A stretch of 64,000 bases of DNA from NCBI RefSeq assembly GCF_016888135.1, contig NZ_JACSWB010000292.1:1-64000 (forward strand), read 5' to 3'. The stretch is from Leptolyngbya sp. CCY15150 (lineage in GTDB: Bacteria > Cyanobacteriota > Cyanobacteriia > RECH01). Positions 46,066-56,204 of the stretch are shown here, one piece after another. A model generated the notes under the pieces. The model was given only the letters and a program-made list of their open reading frames with translations, was not told the origin of the DNA and did not search any database. The translations under genes and the position numbers were made by a program. Numbering within the stretch: position 1 is the stretch's first letter; every line of letters begins with the position of its first letter.

Positions 46066-46782
46066 ATGACGTTAACGTCCTACCAAATTCGTGAGAGCCG
46101 CCGCGCTAAGTACGTCAACATTAAGGTATCTCCCCATGGCAGTGTGGAGGTCGTTGTGCCACCCAACTTTGACCGTCACCACCTGTCTGAGATTTTGGCA
46201 AAGCGACAGGGTTGGATCACCAAAACTCTCAATCGGCTGCAGGCAGAACGCCTAGCTCTGTCCCTAGAATCCGATGATCCTTGTCCCACAGAGATTCATT
46301 TTCGGTCGGTTGATCACCATTGGTCTGTCCAATACTGCCATCAAGCCAGTCATGCCATCACCCTGACGATGACCGGCGATCGCATCCTCACCCTCACGGG
46401 GCCCGTCGATGATGTGGCCATCTGCCAGCAGGCTTTACGGGCATGGCTGCGTCAGCAGGCGAAGGCTATCCTCATTCCCTGGCTCCTTCGGATCAGCCAA
46501 GAGCAAGATCTACCAATTCAAACTATATCCGTGCGACGGCAAAAGACTCGATGGGGCAGTTGCTCTAGCCAGCGCAACATAAGCCTCAACGATAAGCTCT
46601 TGTTCTTGCCGCCGCAGTTAGTAGGCTCTGTGTTGATCCATGAGCTTTGCCATACGCTGGAGATGAATCATTCCGCCGCATTTTGGTCCCTTGTGGCTGA
46701 GCGTGACCCCCACCATGCCGAGAGCGATCGCCTGTTAGACACAGCTTGGCGCTACATTCCCAACTGGGTTGAACCTCATTAG
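46066..46782 (+). CDS. M48-like metallopeptidase (YgjP/DUF45 family)
   Basis: A 238-residue protein. The N-terminal strand-rich part, RAKYVNIKVSPHGSVEVVVP, and ILAKRQGWITKTLNRL are typical of DUF45. The peptidase core has RRQKTRWGSCSSQRNISLN and the zinc motif HELCH at 192-196, with a downstream acidic ligand region. Family members are SprT/YgjP-like zinc peptidases, found next to restriction systems in some genomes. No such neighbours here. It lies 63 bp downstream of the NUDIX gene in the same direction. Confidence 0.9.
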   Translation: MTLTSYQIRESRRAKYVNIKVSPHGSVEVVVPPNFDRHHLSEILAKRQGWITKTLNRLQAERLALSLESDDPCPTEIHFRSVDHHWSVQYCHQASHAITLTMTGDRILTLTGPVDDVAICQQALRAWLRQQAKAILIPWLLRISQEQDLPIQTISVRRQKTRWGSCSSQRNISLNDKLLFLPPQLVGSVLIHELCHTLEMNHSAAFWSLVAERDPHHAESDRLLDTAWRYIPNWVEPH

Positions 46783-46817
46783 TCCGCTGCAGTGGAATCA
46801 TAGTTGGGCTCTGGCTT

Positions 46818-46850
46818 TCTCCCTTCGGGAGACGTTTCACACGGCTTCGC
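46818..46850. repeat. Dispersed palindromic repeat (TCTCCC-TTC-GGGAGA type)
   Basis: TCTCCC and GGGAGA form a six-bp stem, followed by CGTTTCACACGGCTTCGCTCGG. This resembles a short repeat family present in many cyanobacterial intergenic regions. It lies just after the metallopeptidase gene. Confidence 0.5.
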
Positions 46851-46902
46851 TCGGCCAGCGTAGTCCCTGGAACTGACCTGTCTCCATAGCAAGTCCATCT
46901 CC

Positions 46903-46944
46903 AAAGAAAAACCCCTCTCCGAAATAGAAGCAGGGAGAGGGGTT
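46903..46944 (-). terminator. Rho-independent terminator of the secreted-protein gene
   Basis: AACCCCTCTCC and GGAGAGGGGTT form a perfect 11-bp stem. On the minus strand it is followed by TTTCTTT. It can also stop plus-strand transcription from the metallopeptidase gene. Confidence 0.75.
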
Positions 46945-47060
46945 GCTGGTCATTCAAAATGGGTTCCTGTCTAGCAGATGTAACGTAGGGAACTATCTAG
47001 AACAGGAACAAGTTTTATGATGAGCGGTGTCGAGCGCCTTGGTGGACATCACCTTGGTCG

Positions 47061-47477
47061 CTACGGAGCAATAGTAAGTTCGTAGGTGTAGCTGCCAGGG
47101 TTGCGGTTGCCCACGTAGACATTGTAGGCTCCTGCATCCCATACACCCGGTAGGCTAATGAGCCCATCGGAAAAGCTATCTGCAAATAGACATTGGTTTT
47201 GACCGTTGCCGGTAATCCACAAGGTTGCGTTGCGATCGCTATCTACAGTGAACTGCAAAGAGGCAAAGGGTTCAGTGACCCGAATCACCTCAACCGGTTG
47301 ATCTGAAACAAGGCCACAGGCTCCAGACTGTGCGCCGTTGGCGTTCACCGTGACGTTACCGCTACGGGTGACCGGGCTGCTGAGGGGCGTGGCCACGTCT
47401 GCTTGGGCAGAGGGAGCGATCGCGCCGACCAAGACGGCCAGCGTTGGCATAATCATCCAATTCATCCAGCGTTTCAT
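47061..47477 (-). CDS. Secreted hypothetical protein
   Basis: A 138-residue protein that I do not recognise. A signal peptide MKRWMNWMIMPTLAVLVGAIAPSAQA is followed by a beta-rich, mostly polar domain with two Cys (SGACGLV and QNQCLFAD) that probably form a disulfide, and strands VEVIRVTEPFASLQFTVDS, ATLWITGNGQ, WDAGAYNVYVGN and SYTYELTIAP. The pattern recalls small beta-sandwich binding domains of the PPC type. It should reside in the periplasm or outside. AGGAGGTGCTAAC sits just before the ATG. Confidence 0.75.
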   Translation of the reverse strand: MKRWMNWMIMPTLAVLVGAIAPSAQADVATPLSSPVTRSGNVTVNANGAQSGACGLVSDQPVEVIRVTEPFASLQFTVDSDRNATLWITGNGQNQCLFADSFSDGLISLPGVWDAGAYNVYVGNRNPGSYTYELTIAP

Positions 47478-47635
47478 GAGTTAGCACCTCCTACCCAAAT
47501 GTCGCAGGTCTTGTTGTTCGTTCAACAGCTACGTTGAGTTGTTGGGTTGAACTACATTGATCCTACGGTGACTACCTTTATAGACGGGGGGGGGCTGTGC
47601 CAGTTCCTGAAGGGGCACGTTCCACGGCAGGAGTT

Positions 47636-49537
47636 CTAGACCTGGGGCGGATTCTGAGACATGAGGGTGGGCAAGTAGTCATAGCCGTCTACGCCAATGA
47701 CCGCGATGAGCTTAGAGCGCTGTTGTTCTAAAACTGCCTTCACCGGCCCTTCCCCTAGCTTGCCTTGAATGATCTGCAACAGCCCAGCCGGTTGCCGCCA
47801 GCTTGAGGAGGCCATTTGGTGCAGCAGATACATGCCCAGGGCCCCCGCATACACAGCCGCTTCTAGATGATGGAGCTGGTAATGGGCTTCCGCGAGGTAG
47901 GCCAAGTTGGTGCCTTGTAAAAAGAGATCCCCCGTAAATTGAGAGGCATGGATACCGCCTTCCAAAAATGCGATCGCTTGCTGGGGCGCTTCGATCACCA
48001 CATGGGCAATACCCAAACTACTCAAGCAAAGAGCCTGGCTTTGGCGATCGCCCAACCGTTCTGCTAGCTGCAATCCCTGCTGCAGGCGATCGATAGCCGA
48101 TTCGTAGTAGTCGGGGTCGGCTTCTTCCCGCTGCTGGGCTTCAAAGACTTCACTAAACCCAAGATTGGCCAAGGCATTGGCTTCACCGGGGCGATCGCCG
48201 GCTTCCCGGCTGAGGATCAAGGCCCGCTGGGCACGTCCAATGGCTGGGCCATACTGCTGGTTACCCACATCGAGACGGCTGAGGTGATTGAGGACGGCAA
48301 TTTGGCAGGGGCGATCGCCGGCCGCTTGGGCAATTTCTAGGGCTTGATTGTAGAACCCAAGGGCGCGATCGCGCTGCCCCAACACGAGGGACGAATAGCC
48401 CAACAGGGTGAGGATGCGGGCCTTTTCCTGGGTGCCTTCCGCCTGCTGCAGCGGCAGGTCGAGATAGCTGAGGGTGTCGGCTAAATATTGCCCCGAAAAG
48501 GACACAAAAATGCCGCCGTAGAGCGGGAAATAATCCCGTTGGGCAAAGGCTCGAAGGATCTGTAGCCCTGCCTGCAGACAGGTTTTGGCAAACATCTGGC
48601 TGAGGGTAGGATGCACCGTTTGCCGCTGCAGACCCATGGCTAACTGGGCCCAGACCAACGCAAACACCAGGTAGGTTGAACGGGATAGCTTCGCCCCCAC
48701 CTTCGAGTCGTACACCAGTTTGTCAAACCAGGTGACCAGACCCTGCTGCAAACAACGCAGCAAAATCGCCAGTTCTATCCAGTCGGCCGCCTGGATCTCT
48801 AGACTCTGCCCCGTGGTCTGGGTGGGATGTTCTGCCCATTCCGAGAGCGATCGCCCTAGGGATAAGGCTTCAAATAACGCTTGGGGGATCGGTCGTTTGA
48901 CCTGCTGACTCCACAGCACCCATGGCCCGCGCTGCCCTGCTCCTTCAAAGCCAATCGAGCGACCTTGGTCGTAGATCCAACTGACTAAATGGGGTTCAAT
49001 GCGTTGCCAAGAGGCAATTCCCTGGTGAATGCCTTGGGCCAGAGCCGTCAAGGAAACCGCTGGATCCAGAGCATCTGCGTCCGAGGTCTCAGCCTGGGCC
49101 ACTAACCGCCGAGCCAAATCTTGCCATTGCCCCATGCGTAGAGGCTGCGGCTGGTTGGGATCAAGAGCCATTAACAGCGCCATCAGCCGATCGCCCTCGG
49201 CCAGCAAAATAGACTGCACTGCCGCCTCCAGGGTGCGATCGGCCTGATGGTCTTGCTGCCATCGATCCCACTCACCTTGAATCGTCTTCAGGGCGCGTAG
49301 ACTGCGGAGGGCTTTGGCGTGCTGGAGTTCATCGGTTTGGGTTTCGGTTTGCCGCTTCATGCCTGCCAAGCGATCGCCCAGGCAACGGTCAAAAAGTTCA
49401 CCGGTTCCCCCCTCGACGCCATCGTTGAGAAGCTGATACACCTGTTCTTTGGAGCGAATTTTGCCCTTGAGCGTCAGGTTGGTAATATGGTCAATCAATT
49501 CACAGTAGCGATCGCGGAGGGAAGAAGCATCCGACAT
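47636..49537 (-). CDS. TPR-repeat protein
   Basis: A 633-residue cytosolic protein. The first 360 residues are helical and without a known domain. From about 375 to 590 they are tetratricopeptide repeats, such as ARILTLLGYSSLVLGQRDRALGFYNQALEIA, AVLNHLSRLDVGNQQYGPAI, ANALANLGFSEVFEAQQR and ALCLSSLGIAHVVIEAPQQA (each shown in part). Such scaffolds hold partner proteins; function is not known. The ATG encodes MSDASSLRDRYCELIDHITN. It lies in the same direction upstream of the secreted-protein gene but is separated by 158 bp. Confidence 0.85.
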   Translation of the reverse strand: MSDASSLRDRYCELIDHITNLTLKGKIRSKEQVYQLLNDGVEGGTGELFDRCLGDRLAGMKRQTETQTDELQHAKALRSLRALKTIQGEWDRWQQDHQADRTLEAAVQSILLAEGDRLMALLMALDPNQPQPLRMGQWQDLARRLVAQAETSDADALDPAVSLTALAQGIHQGIASWQRIEPHLVSWIYDQGRSIGFEGAGQRGPWVLWSQQVKRPIPQALFEALSLGRSLSEWAEHPTQTTGQSLEIQAADWIELAILLRCLQQGLVTWFDKLVYDSKVGAKLSRSTYLVFALVWAQLAMGLQRQTVHPTLSQMFAKTCLQAGLQILRAFAQRDYFPLYGGIFVSFSGQYLADTLSYLDLPLQQAEGTQEKARILTLLGYSSLVLGQRDRALGFYNQALEIAQAAGDRPCQIAVLNHLSRLDVGNQQYGPAIGRAQRALILSREAGDRPGEANALANLGFSEVFEAQQREEADPDYYESAIDRLQQGLQLAERLGDRQSQALCLSSLGIAHVVIEAPQQAIAFLEGGIHASQFTGDLFLQGTNLAYLAEAHYQLHHLEAAVYAGALGMYLLHQMASSSWRQPAGLLQIIQGKLGEGPVKAVLEQQRSKLIAVIGVDGYDYLPTLMSQNPPQV

Positions 49538-49793
49538 GATTCAGTGCAATGAAACAACAGGCCTAACTTGTCTTTTAGAAACCCTAGCCTTATCCTAGCG
49601 AGGAATTTCCCAAATCCTTGCAGATTTTGATCCGCAAGGCTGTTGTTTCAAGCGATCGTCCTTTAGGCTAGTTAAGGATGCTACGGCTAGACGCCCAGCG
49701 GTGGACACCCACGCGCTTCTAGTACAGGCAAGTCACAAGGGCCCCTGGCCCACACCTACTCCCATTCGTTTCGGCTTTATCCATCCGAGCTAG

Positions 49794-50822
49794 ATGCTAC
49801 CTATGTCTAATCCATCTCCTTCTGACCTCCCTCAGCCTACCCCCACCCCCGAGGCGATCGCCCCTGAGTCTACCGGCAGCGGTAAGGCACGGCAACTGCT
49901 GGGCATGAAAGGAGCTGACGCGGGTGAAACCTCCATTTGGAAGATCCGCCTGCAGTTGATGAAGCCTATCACGTGGATTCCCCTGATCTGGGGGGTGGTC
50001 TGCGGAGCGGCTTCCTCCGGTGGCTATGTGTGGAGTCTAGAGCATGTGCTGGTGGCAGCGGCCTGTATGCTCATGTCTGGCCCGTTGCTGGCTGGTTATA
50101 CGCAGACTATCAACGATTTCTACGATCGCGACATTGACGCCATCAATGAACCCTACCGCCCCATTCCCTCCGGTGCCATTTCCATTCCCCAGGTGCTTAC
50201 CCAGGTCTGGGTGCTGCTGATTGCCGGGATTGCTGTTTCCTATGCCCTAGATCTGTGGGCAGGTCACACCTTCCCTATCCTGACAGCGCTGGCAGCGGGC
50301 GGCTCATTTTTGTCCTATATCTATTCCGCACCGCCCCTAAAGCTGAAGAAAAATGGCTGGCTGGGCAACTACGCCCTAGGCGCAAGCTACATTGCCCTAC
50401 CCTGGTGCGCAGGTCACGCCCTGTTTGGTACCCTGACGCCCACGATTGTGGTACTCACCCTGTTCTACAGTCTTTCAGGGCTAGGTATTGCTATTGTCAA
50501 TGATTTCAAGAGCGTGGAGGGCGATCGCCAACTAGGGCTGCAATCTCTGCCAGTGATGTTTGGTGTCACCACAGCCGCTTGGATCTGCGTCTTGATGATC
50601 GACATCTTCCAGCTAGGTGTCGCGGCCTACTTGGTTAGCATTCACCAAAATCTCTATGCCACGCTGCTGGTCTTGCTGATCATTCCCCAAATCACCTTCC
50701 AGGATATGTATTTCCTGCGGGCTCCCCTGGAAAACGACGTGAAATACCAAGCTAGCGCCCAACCCTTTTTGGTGTTTGGCATGTTGGTCACAGGGCTGGC
50801 TCTAGGGCATGTTGCGCTTTGA
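49794..50822 (+). CDS. chlG: Chlorophyll a synthase
   Basis: A 342-residue membrane prenyltransferase of the UbiA superfamily with about nine spans. The first Asp-rich motif is NDFYDRDIDAINEP and the second is NDFKSVEGDRQLG. It also has the ChlG-specific stretch RQLLGMKGADAG...WKIRLQLMKPITWIPL (in part). It attaches phytyl or geranylgeranyl diphosphate to chlorophyllide at the thylakoid membrane. ATGs at 49794 and 49803 are both possible. The neighbours, TPR protein and mnmG, are not part of the pathway. Confidence 0.96.
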   Translation: MLPMSNPSPSDLPQPTPTPEAIAPESTGSGKARQLLGMKGADAGETSIWKIRLQLMKPITWIPLIWGVVCGAASSGGYVWSLEHVLVAAACMLMSGPLLAGYTQTINDFYDRDIDAINEPYRPIPSGAISIPQVLTQVWVLLIAGIAVSYALDLWAGHTFPILTALAAGGSFLSYIYSAPPLKLKKNGWLGNYALGASYIALPWCAGHALFGTLTPTIVVLTLFYSLSGLGIAIVNDFKSVEGDRQLGLQSLPVMFGVTTAAWICVLMIDIFQLGVAAYLVSIHQNLYATLLVLLIIPQITFQDMYFLRAPLENDVKYQASAQPFLVFGMLVTGLALGHVAL

Positions 50823-51060
50823 GCCGGTTCGCCCTCGATCTCGATCCTGCTTACAATATAAAGACGTGTAGTTATCCCATCTTGATCAAGGCGCAGCTCT
50901 TAGTGATCCCTAGTCGGTTCATCAGTGAGTCAGCCCTAGATGATGTCTGATTAGATCGGCGGACATGGTGGGTTGCGCGGAGCTTACCCCAACGACATGG
51001 GGTACCGGCTCTAGATTATCGATGGGTAGGGCACGTAGTGGTCTAAGTCTGGGTTGAATT

Positions 51061-53007
51061 ATGGTTACGCCTGCGTCTGCGGTTGAATTTTTGGATACGT
51101 TTGAAGTGGTGGTGGTGGGGGCTGGTCACGCGGGTTGTGAGGCGGCCCTAGCGTCCGCTCGTCTGGGCTGTAAAACCCTCTTGCTCACCCTCAACCTAGA
51201 TCGGATTGCCTGGCAGCCCTGCAACCCCGCTGTGGGTGGCCCGGCCAAGTCTCAGTTGGCCCACGAGGTGGATGCCCTGGGAGGTGAAATTGGCAAAATG
51301 GCCGATCGCACCTATCTCCAGAAACGGGTGCTGAACTCCTCCCGAGGCCCAGCGGTCTGGGCGCTGCGGGCCCAGACCGACAAGCGCGAATATGCGGCGG
51401 TGATGAAGACCATTGTGGAGAATCAGGACAACCTGACGATCCGGGAAAGTATGGTCACGGACTTGGTGATCGGGGACAACGATGAGGTGATCGGGGTTCA
51501 AACCTATTTTGGCGTTGCCTTTCAGTGCAAGGCGGTAATTTTGACCACCGGCACCTTCCTGGGTGGCGTGATTTGGGTAGGCAACAAGTCTATGCCCGCC
51601 GGACGAGCAGGGGAATTTGCCGCGACGGGGCTCACCGAAACGCTGAATCAACTGGGGTTTGAAACTGGCCGCCTGAAAACCGGCACGCCGGCCAGGGTCG
51701 ATCGCCGCACCATCCATGTGGATCGCCTAGAACCCCAGCCGGGCGACGATGATGTGCGCTGGTTTAGCTTTGACCCTGAGGCCTGGGTAGCACGGGAGCA
51801 AATGTGCTGCTACCTAACCCGTACCACGGCGGAAACCCATCGTTTAATTCGCGAAAACCTACACCTGTCGCCCGTCTATGGCGGTTGGGTGGATGCAAAA
51901 GGGCCGCGCTATTGCCCCAGCATTGAAGACAAAATTGTTCGCTTTGCCGATAAAGACTCCCACCAAATTTTCATCGAACCGGAAGGGCGCAATACTCCAG
52001 AGCTGTATATCCAAGGCTTTTCCACGGGGTTGCCGGAAGCCCTACAGCTGCAAATGCTGCGATCGCTCCCCGGTCTAGAAGATTGCGCCATGCTGCGTCC
52101 TGCCTACGCGGTGGAATACGACTACCTGCCCGCCACCCAGTGCTACCCCACCTTGATGACCAAAACCATCGAGGGGCTGTTCTGCGCAGGCCAGATCAAC
52201 GGCACCACCGGCTATGAAGAAGCCGCTGCCCAGGGCATTGTGGCAGGTATCAATGCCGCTCGCTTGGTGCGTGGCCAAGAGCTGGTGATCTTCCCTCGGG
52301 AGCAAAGCTATTTGGGGACTCTCATGGATGATCTTTGCACCAAAGATCTGCGAGAACCCTACCGCATGCTCACCTCGCGATCGGAATATCGGCTGATTTT
52401 GCGATCGGATAATGCCGACCAGCGTCTGACTCCCCTGGGCCGCGATTTGGGGCTGGTGAGCGATCGCCGCTGGGAGCATTTCACCCGTAAGCAAGCCAAT
52501 ATTGCCGCAGAGAAAGAGCGCCTGCACGCCACGCGGCTGAAAGAACATGACCCGGTCGGTCAAGCGATTTGTGAAGCTCAGCGCCAAGCCAACGCTACTG
52601 ACCAATGGACGATTAAAGGATCCATCACTCTGTCCGACCTGCTGCGCCGTCCTAAGTTCCACTATGGCGACTTAGAGCAATACGCCTTGGGCAACCCCGA
52701 CCTCAGCCTAGAGGAAAAGGAAGGGGTAGAAATTGATATCAAATATGCGGGCTATATCCAGCGGCAGCAGCAGCAAATTGACCAAGTATCTCGCCAGGCC
52801 CAGCGCCCCCTGCCTCAGGATTTGAACTACTTTGATATCCAAACCCTATCCATGGAAGCAAGGGAAAAGCTGGCCAAGGTGCAGCCTCTGACGATCGGCC
52901 AAGCCTCGCGGATTGGTGGTGTCAACCCCGCCGATATTAATGCCCTGTTGGTGTACCTAGAGATGCGATCGCGTTCTGGTGCAGCCCCGGCCTCCTCCTC
53001 GGTTTGA
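51061..53007 (+). CDS. mnmG: tRNA uridine-34 modification enzyme MnmG (GidA)
   Basis: A 648-residue FAD protein. The dinucleotide fold is [15 protein letters not shown]. Conserved segments are [45 protein letters not shown], and the C-terminal helical domain with [18 protein letters not shown] and LSMEAREKL. With MnmE it forms carboxymethylaminomethyl-uridine at position 34 of certain tRNAs, using methylene-tetrahydrofolate. Full length. The start encodes [20 protein letters not shown]. Confidence 0.97.
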   Translation: MVTPASAVEFLDTFEVVVVGAGHAGCEAALASARLGCKTLLLTLNLDRIAWQPCNPAVGGPAKSQLAHEVDALGGEIGKMADRTYLQKRVLNSSRGPAVWALRAQTDKREYAAVMKTIVENQDNLTIRESMVTDLVIGDNDEVIGVQTYFGVAFQCKAVILTTGTFLGGVIWVGNKSMPAGRAGEFAATGLTETLNQLGFETGRLKTGTPARVDRRTIHVDRLEPQPGDDDVRWFSFDPEAWVAREQMCCYLTRTTAETHRLIRENLHLSPVYGGWVDAKGPRYCPSIEDKIVRFADKDSHQIFIEPEGRNTPELYIQGFSTGLPEALQLQMLRSLPGLEDCAMLRPAYAVEYDYLPATQCYPTLMTKTIEGLFCAGQINGTTGYEEAAAQGIVAGINAARLVRGQELVIFPREQSYLGTLMDDLCTKDLREPYRMLTSRSEYRLILRSDNADQRLTPLGRDLGLVSDRRWEHFTRKQANIAAEKERLHATRLKEHDPVGQAICEAQRQANATDQWTIKGSITLSDLLRRPKFHYGDLEQYALGNPDLSLEEKEGVEIDIKYAGYIQRQQQQIDQVSRQAQRPLPQDLNYFDIQTLSMEAREKLAKVQPLTIGQASRIGGVNPADINALLVYLEMRSRSGAAPASSSV

Positions 53008-53038
53008 CGTCAACAACCTGCGCTACACAATACGCTAC

Positions 53039-53072
53039 AAAAAAAGTCCCTTAGCGGGTGAGCTAGGGGACT
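53039..53072 (-). terminator. Rho-independent terminator of sigC
   Basis: On the minus strand AGTCCCCTAGC pairs with GCTAAGGGACT (one C-A mismatch) and is followed by six T residues. It also separates sigC from the convergent mnmG. Confidence 0.85.
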
Positions 53073-53097
53073 CAAGCAAGTTGCTCAGAATCGAGAC

Positions 53098-54348
53098 TTA
53101 GGTGAGAGACTCCAAATAATCACGAATGCGATTGCGGCGCTTGGGCTGGCGCAGTTTTTGTAGGGCCTTGGCTTCAATCTGCCGTACCCGTTCGCGGGAT
53201 AGATCTAGCGCCCGACCAATTTCTGCCAGGGAATAGGGATGATCATTGCCCAAACCGTAGCGCATCCGAATTACGTCCCGCTCCCGGTTGGTGAGGTCAG
53301 CGAGGAGCTGCTGCAGATCGCGGTGTAGCGACTCCCGCATCAGCAATTCTTCCGGCGAAATGCAGTCGGTTTCTAGGAGTTCGCCCAGTTCCGTATCCCG
53401 CTCCTTGCCTACCTTGGTTTCGAGAGAAACAGCACGGGGCACCCGCAACAGCACTTCTCGCACCTGATCCGGCGACATATCTAGCTCTGCTGCAATGTCA
53501 TCCACCCCCGGCGTGCGTCCCTTTTCTTGGGAAATTTTGCGCTGGGCTTTTTTAATTTTGTTCAGCTTTTCGGTGATATGAACCGGCAGGCGAATCGTGC
53601 GGCTCTGGGTGGCGATCGCTCGGGTAATGCCCTGACGAATCCACCAGTAGGCATAGGTGCTAAACCGATATCCCTTCGTCGGATCAAACTTTTCCACTGC
53701 CCGCTCTAGGCCGAGGGTGCCCTCTTGAATCAGATCCAGCAGCTCTAGCCCACGGTTTTGATATTTCTTCGCCACCGACACCACTAGGCGCAGGTTGGCC
53801 TTGATCATGTGATCCTTAGCGCGGGTGCCGTCTGTCCGAGCTTGATCGAGAGCTTCCACCGTCAAGTCAGCGAGTTCGGCCCAGCGGTGCTTACCTGCGG
53901 TCAAACTCGGCTTGAGATCTTCTAGGGGAATCCCCGTGGTCAGCGCCCAGCGCTCTAGGGACGGACGATGCCCGAGGTGGGAGGTGAGGCGATCGCGATC
54001 GCTGATCAGCTTGACATAGGTTTGCAAGACAGGGTCTTTCTTGGCCGAAGCATGGCAGAGGGCCAGCAGCTTCATATAGCGCTGCACCTTTTGGGCTTCT
54101 GATACTTCCTCATCGCGACCGAGAAGGCGCACGCGTCCAATTTCTTGAAGATAGAGACGGACCAGGTCAGTCGTGCGGCGCACCGTTCCCTTCCGCAGCG
54201 GTAGAGAAACAGCAGCATCCTGCTCCAGGTCAGTCAGTTCGCGTTCAAGCTGTTCAGCATCCAAGTCTACGTCTCCCTCGACCTCAAAGGCTGTCGATTC
54301 GGCAGGCTCGTCATATTGCGTATCAGCGTAGAAAGATTCTGCTGGCAT
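53098..54348 (-). CDS. sigC: Group 2 RNA polymerase sigma factor SigC
   Basis: A 416-residue sigma-70 factor. The acidic N-terminus (VEGDVDLDAEQLERELTDLE) and a longer insert before region 2 (about 120-175) distinguish it from SigA and match SigC. Region 1.2 is [21 protein letters not shown]. Region 2 has NLRLVVSVAKKYQNRGLELL and YRFSTYAYWWIRQGITRAI. Region 4 has IRMRYGLGNDHPYSLAEIGR and [19 protein letters not shown]. SigC is dispensable and is used in stationary phase, heat and nitrogen or carbon adaptation. Terminator downstream. ATG chosen: MPAESFYADTQ. Confidence 0.93.
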   Translation of the reverse strand: MPAESFYADTQYDEPAESTAFEVEGDVDLDAEQLERELTDLEQDAAVSLPLRKGTVRRTTDLVRLYLQEIGRVRLLGRDEEVSEAQKVQRYMKLLALCHASAKKDPVLQTYVKLISDRDRLTSHLGHRPSLERWALTTGIPLEDLKPSLTAGKHRWAELADLTVEALDQARTDGTRAKDHMIKANLRLVVSVAKKYQNRGLELLDLIQEGTLGLERAVEKFDPTKGYRFSTYAYWWIRQGITRAIATQSRTIRLPVHITEKLNKIKKAQRKISQEKGRTPGVDDIAAELDMSPDQVREVLLRVPRAVSLETKVGKERDTELGELLETDCISPEELLMRESLHRDLQQLLADLTNRERDVIRMRYGLGNDHPYSLAEIGRALDLSRERVRQIEAKALQKLRQPKRRNRIRDYLESLT

Positions 54349-55101
54349 AGTGATCGTCTCAGTAGCTCCAGGTAGTAACGGGGCTGGCAGTTGTCATCGG
54401 CAGACAGAGCCTAAGGGTGGTGCTCTGGGAGGCGCGATCGCCCACTGGCGTGAACGACATGGAATGGTTCCGCTCACCCAACCTGCCTTTACCGCTTACG
54501 TTGAGTATTCCCTTAATTCAGGATTAAGTAACAACACCGAAGGTTCCAGATTAGGATTAATGCTATGCAAAGGTTAAGAAAACCAGACAGACGATCTAGC
54601 TGTTGATTCTAGTACATGCATCCAGCGTCCCCATGAAGCTTCAATCCCTTCTATAAGTCTGAAAAATTGGGTGACTATTACGCAGCCGTCTTCATCTCAT
54701 GACGATTTTGGAGCGGCTTTGACCCCAAGGGCGTATAAAACTCTACAGAAGAGCCAAGGGTGATTCCTGACATTTTTCGGGACAGATCGGTCTTAAGGTA
54801 AGACTGATCGATACGACCATCCTTTAGAGCACCGATAGAGGCGTCATTGACTTTGCCTAAGAGTTTGCTGATCAGACATTCTGAAATCCCGCCGGGGCAT
54901 CCTCTTCGCTTGAGCGCGGGAGTGATTAACGAGGAGAATATCGCTGAGACCATTGCCCAGAACACCGCTGAGAAGAATGCTAGGAAGAGTGGCCTAAATT
55001 GTTCGGATGGGGTTCCAATAGGCTGGCATAATCACACTAGCGGGCTTCAGCGGACAGAGTATGGATGACGCTAAGCCACTATGATTCCTGAGAGGCTCCC
55101 C
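54349..55101. other. Intergenic region between sigC and the TsaC-family gene
   Basis: About 750 bases, holding the sigC promoter and one uncertain small gene on the minus strand (54678-54953). HIP1 is absent from about 54440 to 56300. Confidence 0.5.
54678..54953 (-). CDS. Possible small hypothetical protein
   Basis: A 91-codon frame beginning ATG at 54953 with ordered codons but no family resemblance. It begins with a short hydrophobic stretch (MVSAIFSSLITPAL), then KRRGCPGGISECLISKLLG and a strand-like end SGITLGSSVEFYTPLG. No ribosome site is evident. The surrounding DNA lacks HIP1. Equally it may be a chance frame or a remnant. Confidence 0.3.
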   Translation of the reverse strand: MVSAIFSSLITPALKRRGCPGGISECLISKLLGKVNDASIGALKDGRIDQSYLKTDLSRKMSGITLGSSVEFYTPLGSKPLQNRHEMKTAA

Positions 55102-55743
55102 ATGGCAACCATCTACGAAATTCATCCGGATACACCCCAAACTCGACGGATAGAGAGCATTAGGGATGCGTTGAAACGTGGGGCTGTGATGCTATATCCA
55201 ACAGATACGGTCTATGCGATCGGGTGTGATCTGAATGTAAAGTCTGCTGTGGCAAGAGTTCGCCAGCTTAAGCAACTGTCGAATGAGAAGCCGCTCACCT
55301 TTTTATGTCCGTCGTTATCCAACATTTCTGATTACGCTTGGGTCAGTGATCATGCCTATCGCATCATCAAACGGCTAATTCCTGGGCCCTACACGTTCTT
55401 GCTCCCAGCGACAAAACTTGTCCCGAAGCTGGTGATGAACCCCAAACGAAAGACAACCGGGATTCGAGTGCCCAATAACTCAATTTGTCAGGCACTGATT
55501 GCGGCGCTCGACAACCCAGTGGTGTCTACATCTGCGCTCAGTGCGTTCAGTTCCGACGATCGCATCCTTTCTCAGGCCGAACTCTTTGACCATCTCGATC
55601 GGTTAGTGGACATCATCATTGATGATGGCGGTGATATGAGCTACAAGGTCTCCACCGTCTTAGACCTAACCGATGAGCCGACGGTAGTTCGCAAAGGGCT
55701 CGGTTGGGAGGCTGCGTCTAGCTGGGTTTCAGATGTGACGTAG
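55102..55743 (+). CDS. TsaC/YciO/YrdC-family protein (threonylcarbamoyl-AMP synthase type)
   Basis: A 213-residue protein with the YrdC fold. GAVMLYPTDTVYAIGCDL is the nucleotide-binding start, VRQLKQLSNEKPLTFLCPSL contains the conserved KxxxKP-type helix, and IPGPYTFLLPATK, KTTGIRVPN and PVVSTSAL follow. TsaC makes threonylcarbamoyl-AMP for tRNA t6A37; the YciO subgroup does this weakly and its role is uncertain. The layout without a Sua5 C-terminal domain and the phrase IGCDLNVKSAVARVRQLK favour YciO. ATG at 55102 is preferred, with AGAGG upstream; an ATG at 55081 also exists. The gene and flanks lack HIP1. Confidence 0.9.
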   Translation: MATIYEIHPDTPQTRRIESIRDALKRGAVMLYPTDTVYAIGCDLNVKSAVARVRQLKQLSNEKPLTFLCPSLSNISDYAWVSDHAYRIIKRLIPGPYTFLLPATKLVPKLVMNPKRKTTGIRVPNNSICQALIAALDNPVVSTSALSAFSSDDRILSQAELFDHLDRLVDIIIDDGGDMSYKVSTVLDLTDEPTVVRKGLGWEAASSWVSDVT

Positions 55744-56204
55744 TGGCAGACGTGGAGTACATCGATGGTCTAGAACGTGAGCAAAGGATGGACACAATCC
55801 ATGCTCCCGATCCACCTATCCCTGTATCCCATACGTCAGCCATGGATGAATTCAAGCTGGCTTCACCTCAGAGGGCTGGGAATCCGCAAACCCTGACCAG
55901 TTCTTTGATTGTCCTATAGAAAAATCGTCCCCATCAGGTTTTAACCAGAGGTGATTATGTGGCTCCAAACAGCCCCCCAATCGTTGCTCTCACCTGGGTT
56001 CAATGACTTGCTATCTCTACCTCGGTAGGGATACGTCATCGTGCATAGGTCGTTCTCTCTCAAAGAGTGCCACATGCTGCTCCCTGAGATGAGGTCTGAA
56101 TCGATACAGTCAGGATATAGTCAATCGACCTTCAACTGCTTCTGTCATTGAAGAGAGGGATAGACCTCTGTCCTGCTCTTTGTGCATCACCAAAAGGTTA
56201 AGCC
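55744..56204. other. Leader region upstream of the hetZ-like gene
   Basis: About 460 bases with no credible gene. Small inverted repeats occur, such as CTACC/GGTAG at about 56016. AAAAGG lies just before the ATG at 56205. Confidence 0.45.

Noticed and set aside
56080-56120. CTGAGATGAGG sequence resembling part of a TPP riboswitch.
   Set aside because: The other conserved segments (TGAACCTGAT and the GCGTAGGGAA end) are absent and the downstream gene is hetZ-like.
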